DNA of 17,723 nt from JALZCH01 sp036387315 (lineage in GTDB: Bacteria; Acidobacteriota; Blastocatellia; Pyrinomonadales; Pyrinomonadaceae), in contig DASVTY010000029.1 of the NCBI GenBank assembly GCA_036387315.1, positions 1-17,723 of the forward strand, written 5' to 3'. The notes beneath the pieces were generated by a model. It had not been told where the DNA came from and searched no databases. It was given only the letters and a program-made list of their open reading frames with translations. The translations under genes were made by a program, and so were the position numbers. Below are positions 1 through 6,743 of this stretch, one piece after another. Every line of letters begins with the position of its first letter. Position 1 is the stretch's first letter.

Positions 1-44
1 CGCGCTTCGCGCTCAATGCGGATGTGGACATCCGCGCTCCCAGC
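1..44. repeat. Palindromic intergenic repeat, cut by window edge
   Basis: This stretch has two short inverted repeats in tandem: GCGC-ttc-GCGC at the left edge, and GCGGATGT-gg-ACATCCGC at 18-35. It lies just outside the tRNA terminator and has no open reading frame of note. The hairpin-rich makeup resembles the dispersed palindromic repeats found in many bacterial intergenic regions. Only one copy is visible, so repeat-family membership is an inference. Confidence 0.35.
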
Positions 45-46
45 AA

Positions 47-75
47 AAAGGCGAGCTTCACAAAAGCTCGCCTTT
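47..75 (-). terminator. Intrinsic terminator of tRNA-Leu
   Basis: A perfect 12-bp stem pairs 47-58 with 64-75 around a 5-nt loop. On the minus strand the stem runs into a short T-run (45-49 on plus). It lies 14 nt past the 3' end of the tRNA, where a terminator of the minus-strand transcript is expected. Confidence 0.8.
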
Positions 76-89
76 AAACCATTTTAAAA

Positions 90-173
90 TGCGGACGAGA
101 GGACTTGAACCTCCACGATGTCACCATCACGGGCTTCTGAGACCCGCGCGTCTGCCAGTTCCGCCACGTCCGC
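90..173 (-). tRNA. tRNA-Leu (anticodon CAG)
   Basis: Read on the minus strand, a 7-bp acceptor stem (GCGGACG / CGTCCGC) closes a class II tRNA. It has GGCAGACGC D-arm features, an anticodon loop CTCAGAA on a 5-bp stem, an enlarged variable arm, and a T-arm containing GGTTCAAGTCC. Loop positions 34-36 read CAG, so it decodes CUG. The long variable arm agrees with leucine. The discriminator base is A, and CCA is not encoded, so it must be added after transcription. It has its own promoter (188-216) and terminator (47-75), so it is a single-gene unit. Confidence 0.95.
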
Positions 174-187
174 AAAACTGAATGATG

Positions 188-216
188 ATTGTAAGTTTCT
201 CACCCAAAATTGTCAA
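188..216 (-). promoter_or_regulatory. Sigma-70 promoter of tRNA-Leu
   Basis: On the minus strand a consensus -35 TTGACA (211-216) is followed after exactly 17 bp by TACAAT (188-193). The tRNA 5' end lies 15 nt past the -10. This is one of the two best promoter matches in the window and fits a strongly expressed stable RNA. Confidence 0.8.
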
Positions 217-228
217 AAACCGCCTGTT

Positions 229-669
229 TTAACCGTCATTTTTCGCGATTAAGCTGTAAGCGACGCCAGCCGCAACTCCGCCGAGAGTGTAATAAGCGAA
301 GGTCATCGCCGCGCGCTGCGGAGTCTTCGCCGCGTATCTGCTTCTCAGACCGATTTTATCGGGCAAATAAACCGCTCCGATTCCGGCTGCCGCGCCGAGA
401 ATTGTGCCGGTTAAAACGGCGTTTCTTGTGCCGCCTGCTGCGACGAGAGAATAATAAACCGCGTTGCTCGTCAAATCGCCCGTCAGAGCCATCGCATAAA
501 GCTCGTTTTTCGCGGGCGGTTCCGCGCCGAAATACTCGTAAGTTTCGGCAATTGCCTGTTGTCCGAGCAAATCCACGCGCGGCGCTTGATCGGAAAATTG
601 CCGCACGGTTTCGTGAACCAGATTTAAAACAACTGCTCCGAAAAGCCCGCTTGCCAATGCTTTTAACAT
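229..669 (-). CDS. Small hypothetical membrane protein
   Basis: The protein is 146 aa and I do not recognise its family. Its first residues (MLKALASGLFGAVVLNLVHETVRQ) and the Gly/Ala-rich stretches near residues 75-100 and 125-140 look like membrane-inserting helices, so an inner-membrane location is likely. The start at 669 is chosen over an upstream ATG at 735 because GGAAAGGA sits just before it and a promoter (698-726) would place the transcript start inside the longer version. Its body carries a polar middle (EYFGAEPPAKNE) between the hydrophobic parts. It is transcribed divergently from yggS and followed by tRNA-Leu, which has a separate promoter. Its function cannot be inferred. Confidence 0.75.
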   Translation of the reverse strand: MLKALASGLFGAVVLNLVHETVRQFSDQAPRVDLLGQQAIAETYEYFGAEPPAKNELYAMALTGDLTSNAVYYSLVAAGGTRNAVLTGTILGAAAGIGAVYLPDKIGLRSRYAAKTPQRAAMTFAYYTLGGVAAGVAYSLIAKNDG

Positions 670-697
670 TAAAATTTCCTTTCCGCTCAAAAACTTT

Positions 698-726
698 ATA
701 TTAAATTCTTCGCAAAAAGCCGCCAA
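698..726 (-). promoter_or_regulatory. Promoter of the small membrane protein gene
   Basis: On the minus strand TTGGCG (721-726) is followed after 17 bp by TAATAT (698-703). This predicts a short leader of about 20 nt that includes the GGAAAGGA ribosome site. The match is fair, not strong. Confidence 0.45.
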
Positions 727-749
727 CATAGTCAAGTTTTTCGCCGATT

Positions 750-758
750 TGCTATATT
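750..758 (+). promoter_or_regulatory. Extended -10 element before yggS
   Basis: TGCTATATT has the TGn extension plus a TATATT -10 hexamer, 14 nt upstream of the yggS start codon. No good -35 lies at the expected distance. The same nine bases followed by AGCCGAAAATGC recur upstream of yebC (2385-2410). Confidence 0.4.
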
Positions 759-772
759 TTCTCTAGCCGAAA

Positions 773-1483
773 ATGCCGGAAGAAAACGAAAAAATGATTG
801 CAGGTTTACGCGACAGATTCGCCGCAGTTCGCGGCGCAATCGAGCGCGCGGCAGGGCGCAGCGGGCGAGAGCTTAATGAAATTCGGCTTGTCGCCGTTAG
901 CAAAACGCATCCTGCGGACGTTTTAAAAGCTGCAATTGAAGCGGGCGCGACCGACTTCGGCGAAAATCGCGTGCAGGAAGCCGAAGCGAAAATTGTTGAA
1001 ATCGGGCGCGAAAAGGCGGTTTGGCATTTAATCGGCAATCTACAGGCAAACAAAGCGAGAAAAGCCTCGCGGTTATTTGATTTGATTCATTCGCTCGATT
1101 CGATTGATTTGGCGGAAAGGCTCGAACGAATTTGCGCCGAAGAAAACCGCGAAAATTTGGATGTTTTGATTCAAGTTGATCTAGCGGGGGAAACGACAAA
1201 ATCCGGCGCGCCGGAAAAAGATTTGCCCGCGCTGGTCGAATATCTGCGGCAATGTTCGCATCTAAAATTGAAAGGTTTGATGACGCTGCCGCCGTTTTTT
1301 GAAGATGCGGAACAAGCGCGCCCGTTTTTTCGTCGCTTGCGCGAAATCCGCGATGAGATTTTCGGCGAAAAACGGGCGGAGCTTTCAATGGGAATGAGCC
1401 ACGATTTTGAAATCGCAATCGAAGAAGGCGCGACTATCGTTCGCGTCGGCACGGCGATTTTCGGTGCTAGAGAAAAGTTTTAA
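773..1483 (+). CDS. yggS: YggS-family PLP homeostasis protein
   Basis: This 236-aa protein is a YggS/PROSC (PLPBP) family member, a cytosolic fold-type III pyridoxal-phosphate binder that buffers PLP and affects amino acid homeostasis without a known catalytic reaction. The PLP lysine is K44 in LVAVSKTHP. FGENRVQE (about 62-69), WHLIGNLQANK (about 84-94) and the phosphate-binding end SMGMSHDFEIAI...VRVGTAIFG are all present, and the length is normal for the family. An ATG seven codons downstream (794) has a better purine-rich leader (GGAAGA), so the exact start is uncertain. It heads a tight cluster with yggT (3-nt gap) and DUF167, a common bacterial arrangement. Confidence 0.93.
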   Translation: MPEENEKMIAGLRDRFAAVRGAIERAAGRSGRELNEIRLVAVSKTHPADVLKAAIEAGATDFGENRVQEAEAKIVEIGREKAVWHLIGNLQANKARKASRLFDLIHSLDSIDLAERLERICAEENRENLDVLIQVDLAGETTKSGAPEKDLPALVEYLRQCSHLKLKGLMTLPPFFEDAEQARPFFRRLREIRDEIFGEKRAELSMGMSHDFEIAIEEGATIVRVGTAIFGAREKF

Positions 1484-1486
1484 TTT

Positions 1487-2089
1487 ATGTTTTTTCAGAT
1501 TTACATTTTACTTCGTTACGCAATTGTCGCGGTTGTTTTGGTTGTCATTACGGCGATGATTGTACGCCTCATTTTTAATTACACAGACCCGAATCCGTTC
1601 GGCTCGCTTGGCAAATTTTCTTATTGGCTAAAAAAGAAAACAGATGCAATCGTGCGTCCGGCGGCTGAATTTTTAGGCGCGTTTAGAATTGACGCGCGCA
1701 TTGCGCCGCTGATTTCGATTTTGGGAGTTTGCGTCGTCGCTTATTTTTCGCTTCAGCTTATCTGGAACGTTTTGTTTATGCTCGACGGCGTGACGGACAG
1801 TTTGGCGACAGGCAGATTGGTAGCGCTGATCGGTTATTTGCTTTACGGGCTTTTGGCGATTTATTCGCTGTTAATCGTCGTCAGAATCGTGTTTTCGTGG
1901 GTAATGAGTTACACAAATCCGGTTTTGCGATTTTTGATTCGCGTGACAGAACCGATTTTAGGACCTTTCCGTCGAATGATTCCGCCGCTCGGAATGTTTG
2001 ATATTTCGCCGATAATCGTCTTGTTTTTGCTCGGTTTTCTGCAAACGGCGGTTTTCGCGGTTTTAATCGCTTCGCCAAACAGTTTTTGA
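1487..2089 (+). CDS. yggT: YggT-family integral membrane protein
   Basis: This 200-aa protein carries two YGGT units. The first spans about 20-100 and includes IVRLIFNYTDPNPFG and TDAIVRPAAEFLGAF. The second spans about 125-195 and includes RIVFSWVMSYTNPVLRF and TEPILGPFRRMIPP. Each unit has two hydrophobic helices, so it is an inner-membrane protein of about four or five segments. The family is linked to osmotic tolerance and to placement of membrane or division factors, but its biochemical role is not settled. It starts 3 nt after yggS with no Shine-Dalgarno motif, only an AATTTATG context. Its stop codon shares one base with the next start (TGATG), which implies translational coupling. Confidence 0.9.
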   Translation: MFFQIYILLRYAIVAVVLVVITAMIVRLIFNYTDPNPFGSLGKFSYWLKKKTDAIVRPAAEFLGAFRIDARIAPLISILGVCVVAYFSLQLIWNVLFMLDGVTDSLATGRLVALIGYLLYGLLAIYSLLIVVRIVFSWVMSYTNPVLRFLIRVTEPILGPFRRMIPPLGMFDISPIIVLFLLGFLQTAVFAVLIASPNSF

Positions 2090-2367
2090 TGATTCAATTT
2101 TCGGAGCAAAACGGCGCAATCGTTTTCACAGCGCGCGTCGTGCCGCGCGCCTCGAAAAGCGAAATTGTCGGTGCGCGCGACGGCGCGTTGAAAATCAGAT
2201 TAGCCGCGCCGCCGGTTGAAGGCGCGGCTAACGAGGAGTTAATCAAAACTCTGGCGAAATATTTTGATGTGAGCAAAAGCGCGGTCGAAATCGTCAGCGG
2301 CGAAACCGCGAAAACAAAACAAATTAGAGTTACAGGCGCAAACGCCGAAAAATTAAGGCAAATTTGA
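2089..2367 (+). CDS. yggU: DUF167 (YggU-type) small protein
   Basis: This 92-aa protein matches the UPF0235/DUF167 family. Signature stretches are VVPRASKSEIVG (about 17-28), LKIRLAAPPVEGAANEEL (about 33-50) and VEIVSGETAKTKQIRV near the C-terminus. The family is a small alpha/beta fold of unknown biochemical function and often sits after yggT. The start is ATG 2089, whose A is the last base of the yggT stop, so the two are probably translated in tandem. A TTG three bases earlier is possible but less likely. It ends the yggS-yggT-yggU group. A palindrome and a new promoter follow. Confidence 0.88.
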   Translation: MIQFSEQNGAIVFTARVVPRASKSEIVGARDGALKIRLAAPPVEGAANEELIKTLAKYFDVSKSAVEIVSGETAKTKQIRVTGANAEKLRQI

Positions 2368-2393
2368 AATTTGAAATTTCAAAATGCTATATT
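2364..2393 (+). promoter_or_regulatory. Promoter of yebC with overlapping palindrome
   Basis: TTGAAA (2364-2369) is followed after 18 bp by TATATT (2388-2393), extended by an upstream TG at 2385-2386. The spacer contains a perfect 14-bp palindrome, TTTGAAATTTCAAA (2370-2383), which could be an operator or a chance AT-rich symmetry. The predicted transcript would have a leader of about 110 nt before yebC. Confidence 0.5.
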
Positions 2394-2473
2394 CCAAAAG
2401 CCGAAAATGCGATTTTCACAAATTTATTAACAATCAGTTTATTTAAAAAAGGGCAAGATGCAAAAGTCGAAAA

Positions 2474-2494
2474 TTTCGCCTTTCGCCTTTCGCC
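2474..2494 (+). repeat. Three tandem TTTCGCC heptamers in yebC leader
   Basis: Three exact head-to-tail copies of TTTCGCC lie 14 nt before the yebC ATG. They are the reason the longer reading frame looks artificial. They could be a slippage-prone tract in the leader. Confidence 0.6.
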
Positions 2495-2508
2495 TTCATC
2501 TTTTATTT

Positions 2509-3246
2509 ATGTCCGGTCATAGTAAATGGCACACTATTAAACACAAAAAAGGCGCGCTCGACGCCAAGCGCGGCAAGCTTTTTACTCGTCTGATCAAAGA
2601 AATCACGGTTGCCGCGAGAATGGGCGGCGGAAAAGTCGAAGACAACGCGCGCCTGCGGAAAGTCGTCAACGAAGCCAAAGGCGCGAATATGCCGAACGAT
2701 ACGATTGACAAAGCAATCAAACGCGGCACGGGCGAGCTGGAAGGCGTTACTTACGAAGAAATCACATACGAAGGCTACGGCGTAGGCGGCGTCGCCGTGC
2801 TGGTCGAAACAATGACCGATAATCGCAATCGAACGGTCGCCGAGCTTCGCCATCTTTTCTCGAAAAACAACGGTAACCTGGGCGAAGCCGGCTCGGTCGC
2901 GTGGATGTTCGACAAAAAAGGCTATATTGTCGTTGAAAAGGAAGCGAAATCCGAAGACGAATTGTTTGAACTGGCAATCGAAGCCGGAGCCGACGATTTG
3001 CAGGACGAAGGCGACGTTTTTGAAATCTACACCCCGCCGGAAAACTTCGACGCCGTAACCGACGCAGTTAAAAACGCCGGAATCGAACCGCAAGCGGCAG
3101 AAATTTCGATGGTTCCGCAAAACTATATCAAGCTCGAAGGCGCGGACGCCAAACAAATGCTCAAGCTCTACGACGCGCTTGACGATCACGACGACGTGCA
3201 AAAAGTTTACGCCAATTTTGATATTGACGAATCGGAAATGGAGTAA
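2509..3246 (+). CDS. yebC: YebC/PmpR-family regulatory/translation factor
   Basis: This 245-aa protein is a full-length YebC/TACO1-family member. The hallmark start MSGHSKWHTIKHKKGALDAK is intact. NMPNDTIDKAIKRGTGE (about 60-76), YEGYGVGGVAVLVETMTDNRNRT (about 88-110) and NGNLGEAGSVAWMF (about 121-134) follow. Bacterial members have been described as DNA-binding transcriptional regulators and, more recently, as ribosome-associated factors that relieve stalling at difficult sequences. The start is set at 2509 because the family begins with MSGHSKW. The reading frame extends 17 codons upstream to 2458 through a TTTCGCC triplication that looks non-coding. There is no Shine-Dalgarno motif, only TTTATTTATG. 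The yebC to ruvC order is common in bacteria. Confidence 0.95.
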   Translation: MSGHSKWHTIKHKKGALDAKRGKLFTRLIKEITVAARMGGGKVEDNARLRKVVNEAKGANMPNDTIDKAIKRGTGELEGVTYEEITYEGYGVGGVAVLVETMTDNRNRTVAELRHLFSKNNGNLGEAGSVAWMFDKKGYIVVEKEAKSEDELFELAIEAGADDLQDEGDVFEIYTPPENFDAVTDAVKNAGIEPQAAEISMVPQNYIKLEGADAKQMLKLYDALDDHDDVQKVYANFDIDESEME

Positions 3247-3283
3247 CCGATTTTAAAAGCAAAAGGCTCGATGGAGTAAATTT

Positions 3284-3481
3284 ATGTCAACGCAAAATAA
3301 CGGCGACTATACGGCTAAATTCGTTAATAACGCGATTTTGCTTTTTATCGGAGGCATCATAGCGATTGCCGCGCTCGGTTTTATCAACGGCTTAATCAAT
3401 TGGACGGGCATTGTCGCCGTCTTAATTATTATTGCGCTTTTGATCGTTTATCGCGGTCGTTCAAACCGGAAATCAAAATAA
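3284..3481 (+). CDS. Small two-helix membrane protein
   Basis: This 65-aa protein has a polar N-terminus (MSTQNNGDYTAKFVNN), then two hydrophobic helices at about 17-34 and 39-57, then a basic tail (YRGRSNRKSK). The family is not recognised. By the positive-inside rule the tail should be cytosolic. A GGAG sits 9 nt before the ATG, and the next gene (ruvC) starts one base after its stop codon, so they are almost certainly co-transcribed. Despite its small size, the ribosome site and tight packing make it a credible gene. Confidence 0.75.
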   Translation: MSTQNNGDYTAKFVNNAILLFIGGIIAIAALGFINGLINWTGIVAVLIIIALLIVYRGRSNRKSK

Positions 3482-3482
3482 A

Positions 3483-4001
3483 ATGAGAGTTCTCGGAATA
3501 GACCCAGGCAGCGAAACGCTCGGTTGGGGCGTTATTAAATCCGACGGCAGAATTTATCGCCTTCTGCAATACGGGACTGTCAAATCAAGCCCGCGCGACG
3601 CTTTCGCCGACCGCCTTTTGAAAATTGCCGAAGGCGTCGAAGAAATCATCGAGCGTTTTGAACCGGACGCGCTTTCGATTGAAGAAGCGTTTTACGCGGC
3701 GAACGTGAAAGTCGCTTTAAAGCTCGGACAGGTGCGCGGCGTCGTGCTTTATCTCGCCGCCAAAAACAAACTCGACATCGGCGAATATGCGCCGCGCCTA
3801 ATCAAACAAACTGTCGTCGGCTACGGCAACGCCGAAAAACATCAGGTTCAGGAAATGATTCGGATTCTGCTCAAATTGCCGCATGTCCCCGAACCGCACG
3901 ATGCGGCGGACGCGCTCGCCGCGGCGATTTGTCATTTTCACCACGCCGAATCGAAGCAGCGCCTGCTTGCCGCTCAAGCCAAAATTAAAATTCCGCGTTA
4001 A
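3483..4001 (+). CDS. ruvC: Holliday junction resolvase RuvC
   Basis: RuvC is the endonuclease that cuts Holliday junctions symmetrically with RuvAB in recombination and repair. The 172-aa length is standard. The acidic catalytic set is present: D7 in GIDPGS, E67/E68 in LSIEEAFYAAN, and D140 and D143 in EPHDAADALAAAICH. The RNase H-like fold is supported by the GWGVI strand and by APRLIKQTVVGYGNAEKHQVQEM (about 103-124), which lines the DNA-binding side. The start lies one base after the preceding stop, so it depends on the upstream transcript and probably on translational coupling. ruvA and ruvB are not in the window. Confidence 0.96.
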   Translation: MRVLGIDPGSETLGWGVIKSDGRIYRLLQYGTVKSSPRDAFADRLLKIAEGVEEIIERFEPDALSIEEAFYAANVKVALKLGQVRGVVLYLAAKNKLDIGEYAPRLIKQTVVGYGNAEKHQVQEMIRILLKLPHVPEPHDAADALAAAICHFHHAESKQRLLAAQAKIKIPR

Positions 4002-4009
4002 AATTTTGT

Positions 4010-4038
4010 TTGACTCGACATCAATTTGGGTGTAACGT
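4010..4038 (+). promoter_or_regulatory. Possible promoter of SH3-like protein gene
   Basis: TTGACT (4010-4015) is a near-consensus -35. The best -10 after 17 bp is TAACGT (4033-4038), or TGTAAC after 15 bp, both weak. The location 57 bp before a gene with a strong ribosome site makes it plausible. Confidence 0.35.
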
Positions 4039-4094
4039 AGCGGCGAAATTACAAGTTGTAATTAATCCTTTTTTCTCTCGAAAAGGAGACTTCA

Positions 4095-4883
4095 ATGAAG
4101 CATTCGCCGAATCGAAGCCGCGTGGGGGCTGCCAGTTTCGCGTTTCTTGCCGCTTTTCTTTTATTCATTTGCGTTGACACCGCAAACGGACAAAAGCGCC
4201 GCCCGGTCGTTAATAAAAATCCGACAAAAACTGTCGCCGCAAAACGCGCGTCGCCCGCAATCGCCGTTGTGATTGACGAGCGTTTGTCAGTTTTACGTTT
4301 CGAGCCTAGTTTGACTGGGATCCCGCTGCAAAGAATGAGCGCCGGACGCACTATGCAAATAACCGGAAGCCGCCAAACTGGCGACGGTTTGACATTTTAT
4401 CGCGTCCAATTACCGCCGGCAAAAAGCGGTTGGGTTCAGGCGGAAGCAGTCGTCAGAACAGACCTGAGCGATGAAGATGCCAGACTTTTACGCCTTATTC
4501 GCGCCAGCGATGGTTTTGAACAGATTGAACGCGCCGTAATTTTTCTCGAAAATTTTCCGAATTCGACTTTTCGCCCGGCGGTTTTGCTGATGTTGGGAGA
4601 TTTGGTTGAAAACATCTCGCAAAGACTTTCGCGCGATGCGACGAGGCGTTTCGATGAAGACGAGATGCGCGCCAACACAGCCCCGATTCAAAGTTTTTAT
4701 CTCAATTACAACGGTTTAGACCGTTATCGGCGGCTCGGAATCGGTTTTGTTTTCAATCAAACATCAAAACAATTTCATTATGACGGCGCGGCTTGGCGCG
4801 AAATCGTGCAAAAACACAAACAAAGCTATGAAAGCGCCGAAGCGCAAAAACGTTTGAGCGCTCTGGCGGAAAAAATGAAATAA
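4095..4883 (+). CDS. Exported protein with SH3-like domain
   Basis: This 262-aa protein has a basic N-terminus and a hydrophobic helix (about 12-30, AASFAFLAAFLLFICVDTANG), a signal peptide or anchor. A basic linker follows. Residues 55-122 read like a bacterial SH3 (SH3b) fold: VIDERLSVLRFEP, then MSAGRTMQITGSRQTGDGLTFYRVQLPPAKSGWVQAEAVV. The rest is mostly helical (about 123-262) and has no recognised domain. SH3b domains usually bind peptidoglycan or peptides in the envelope, so a periplasmic role is inferred. The start has a textbook AAGGAG (4083-4088), rare in this window. Its end is 4 nt from the end of convergent psuG, and no terminator is visible between them. Confidence 0.75.
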   Translation: MKHSPNRSRVGAASFAFLAAFLLFICVDTANGQKRRPVVNKNPTKTVAAKRASPAIAVVIDERLSVLRFEPSLTGIPLQRMSAGRTMQITGSRQTGDGLTFYRVQLPPAKSGWVQAEAVVRTDLSDEDARLLRLIRASDGFEQIERAVIFLENFPNSTFRPAVLLMLGDLVENISQRLSRDATRRFDEDEMRANTAPIQSFYLNYNGLDRYRRLGIGFVFNQTSKQFHYDGAAWREIVQKHKQSYESAEAQKRLSALAEKMK

Positions 4884-4887
4884 AAAG

Positions 4888-5793
4888 TTAATAAAGCTGC
4901 GCGGCGATTTGCGCGGCGATGCGAGCGTTGTTTTCTAAAAGCGCGAGATTGGCGGACATCGTTTCGCCGCCGCTTCGCCGCGCCATTTCGGCGAGCAGAA
5001 ACGGCGTTAGCTCCTTGCCGCGAACTTTCCTGTTTCCGGCTTCACGCATCGAATCCTGCAGAATCGTTTCGATTTTTTCAGCCGCAATCTCAAATTCTGC
5101 AGGAACCGGAGCCGTAATTAAAACGGCGTTTTCAAGTCCTAGAGCGTCACGCGCGCGGATAATATCGGCAGCTTCTTTGGCTGTTTCGACTCTGGCGTCG
5201 GTTTTCAAATTGCTGGTTCTGGAATAAAAAGCGGGCATCTCATCGGTTTGCCAGCCGACAATGCAGACGCCGTTGGTTTCGAGCCATTCGCGCGTCGCGG
5301 GCAAATCCAGAATCGCCTTTGCTCCGGCGCAGACGACGGCAATCGGCGTTTTTGCAAGCTCGGGTAAATCCGCCGAAACGTCTGGTGACGAGCCGCGATG
5401 TACGCCGCCGATGCCGCCGGTGGCGAAGACTCTGATTCCGGCTTGATGTGCGAAAAAAGCGGTTGAAGCGACAGTCGTCGCGCCGTTCCATTTGCGCCCG
5501 ATTGCTGCGGGCAAATCGCGGCGGCTGAGCTTGCGAACCGTTTTCGATTGAGCCAGAAAATTGATTTTTTCGCGTGACAGACCGATTTGCGGAACGCCTT
5601 CCAAAACCGCGATTGTCGCGGGAACTGCACCGTTTTCGCGGACTATTTCTTCGAGCGCGAGAGCCGTTTCGAGATTGTTCGGATAAGGCAAGCCGTGAGC
5701 GATTACCGTTGATTCGAGCGCGACAATCGGATTGTTTTGCGACAGCGCAAAAGCTACTTCGGGCGAATAAAAGAATAAATCCGAAAGGTTCAT
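4888..5793 (-). CDS. psuG: Pseudouridine-5'-phosphate glycosidase
   Basis: This 301-aa PsuG splits pseudouridine 5'-phosphate into uracil and ribose 5-phosphate, the last step of pseudouridine salvage from RNA breakdown. Family blocks are ALESTVIAHGLPYPNN (about 26-40), VFATGGIGGVHRG (about 122-134), DVSADLPELAKTPIAVVCAGAKAILDLP (about 138-165) and KELTPFLLAEMARR..GGE near the C-terminus. E27, K88, D142 and K159 match the catalytic residues I recall for E. coli YeiN (from memory of the numbering). A kinase partner (PsuK) is not in the window. The start is ATG 5793; a TTG directly before it is possible. It follows lepB by 6 nt, so it shares that transcript. Confidence 0.95.
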   Translation of the reverse strand: MNLSDLFFYSPEVAFALSQNNPIVALESTVIAHGLPYPNNLETALALEEIVRENGAVPATIAVLEGVPQIGLSREKINFLAQSKTVRKLSRRDLPAAIGRKWNGATTVASTAFFAHQAGIRVFATGGIGGVHRGSSPDVSADLPELAKTPIAVVCAGAKAILDLPATREWLETNGVCIVGWQTDEMPAFYSRTSNLKTDARVETAKEAADIIRARDALGLENAVLITAPVPAEFEIAAEKIETILQDSMREAGNRKVRGKELTPFLLAEMARRSGGETMSANLALLENNARIAAQIAAQLY

Positions 5794-5799
5794 CAAAAA

Positions 5800-6684
5800 T
5801 TATTTAATCAGCGTGCCGATGCGATTAAAGCGGGGACTTGTCAAACAACCGATAAAGGTGTCGCTTTGGCTTTGATCGCACGACCAATAAACGAACATCG
5901 CCCTGCCGATAATTAAATCACGATGAACAAAGCCCCAATAGCGGCTGTCCTCGCTGTTATCGCGGGCGTCGCCCATCATAAAATAGCTGTCCGGCGGAAC
6001 AACCGAAGGTTTTCCGGCGACGCCGAAATTCATACCTCTTCCGTCAACGACCGAAATCCCTCTTTTTGCCTCTTCCACTTTTTCAGAGTCGTAATAAACC
6101 GTGTAAGGCGCATCCGACGGAGCCGGTTCAAATTCTTTGATTGTCAGAGACATTTTTTCGGGATTGCTGCTGCGCGGCGCAACCACATCGCCGATCACAC
6201 GTCGTTCGGGCAAAAGCTGCCCGTTGATGTAAACCTGATTGTTGCGAAATTCCACAGTATCGCCGGGCAGACCGATTACGCGCTTGATATAGTTGATTTC
6301 ATACGGTTTGAGATCGCGCGAGCGGTCGGAGGCGGGATTGACGCGGTTTCCCGGATATTTAAAAACCACGATGTCGCCGCGCCGCACTTCGCGCATTGGC
6401 AAAAACGGCAACGGCGTGCCCGGTCCGTAAATAAATTTGTTGACGAGAAAATGGTCGCCGATGTAAATCGTGTTTTGCATCGAGCCGGTCGGAACCGTCA
6501 CCGCCTGGACGATAAAAGTCATACCGAAAAACGCCATAATCAGCGTCACGATAAAAGATTCCAGATATTCTCTGACAACGCTTTTTTTCGGAGCGTTCGG
6601 ATTCGGTTGAACTGTTTCGGCATTTGCCGGTTCGCTTCCTTCGGTCGGTTCGGCGACGTTGGTTATTTCGGAGCTTTGGCTCAT
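5800..6684 (-). CDS. lepB: Signal peptidase I
   Basis: This 294-aa type I signal peptidase removes signal peptides from Sec and Tat substrates at the outer face of the inner membrane. A Pro/Asn-rich cytosolic leader (1-33) precedes one membrane helix (about 42-62). The catalytic serine is S68 in VPTGSMQNT, and the general-base lysine is K134 in INYIKRVIGLPGD. Box E is GDARDNSEDSRYWG (238-251). Box B carries Q70-N71 where many homologues have Met-x-Pro-T, a minor variant. The Ser-Lys dyad is complete, so it should be active. It lies between rnc and psuG, 59 nt after the rnc stop, and no strong ribosome site is visible. Confidence 0.96.
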   Translation of the reverse strand: MSQSSEITNVAEPTEGSEPANAETVQPNPNAPKKSVVREYLESFIVTLIMAFFGMTFIVQAVTVPTGSMQNTIYIGDHFLVNKFIYGPGTPLPFLPMREVRRGDIVVFKYPGNRVNPASDRSRDLKPYEINYIKRVIGLPGDTVEFRNNQVYINGQLLPERRVIGDVVAPRSSNPEKMSLTIKEFEPAPSDAPYTVYYDSEKVEEAKRGISVVDGRGMNFGVAGKPSVVPPDSYFMMGDARDNSEDSRYWGFVHRDLIIGRAMFVYWSCDQSQSDTFIGCLTSPRFNRIGTLIK

Positions 6685-6743
6685 AAAGTAATCGTAAAAA
6701 AGTTAGACACGTCAAGCAAGTTTGCTCGTTGTTTTTCTGATTA

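Noticed and set aside
210..704. A 164-aa Arg-rich plus-strand protein
   Set aside because: It overlaps the minus-strand membrane protein almost completely, has no ribosome site, and its composition is that of a shadow frame.
2458..2508. YebC with a 17-residue N-terminal extension
   Set aside because: The family begins with MSGHSKW, and the extension is encoded by a TTTCGCC triplication. The stronger purine leader before 2458 leaves a small doubt.
6685..6743. A separate lepB promoter in the 59-nt gap
   Set aside because: A TTGACG word is present, but the only -10 at the right spacing is poor and too close to the start codon.
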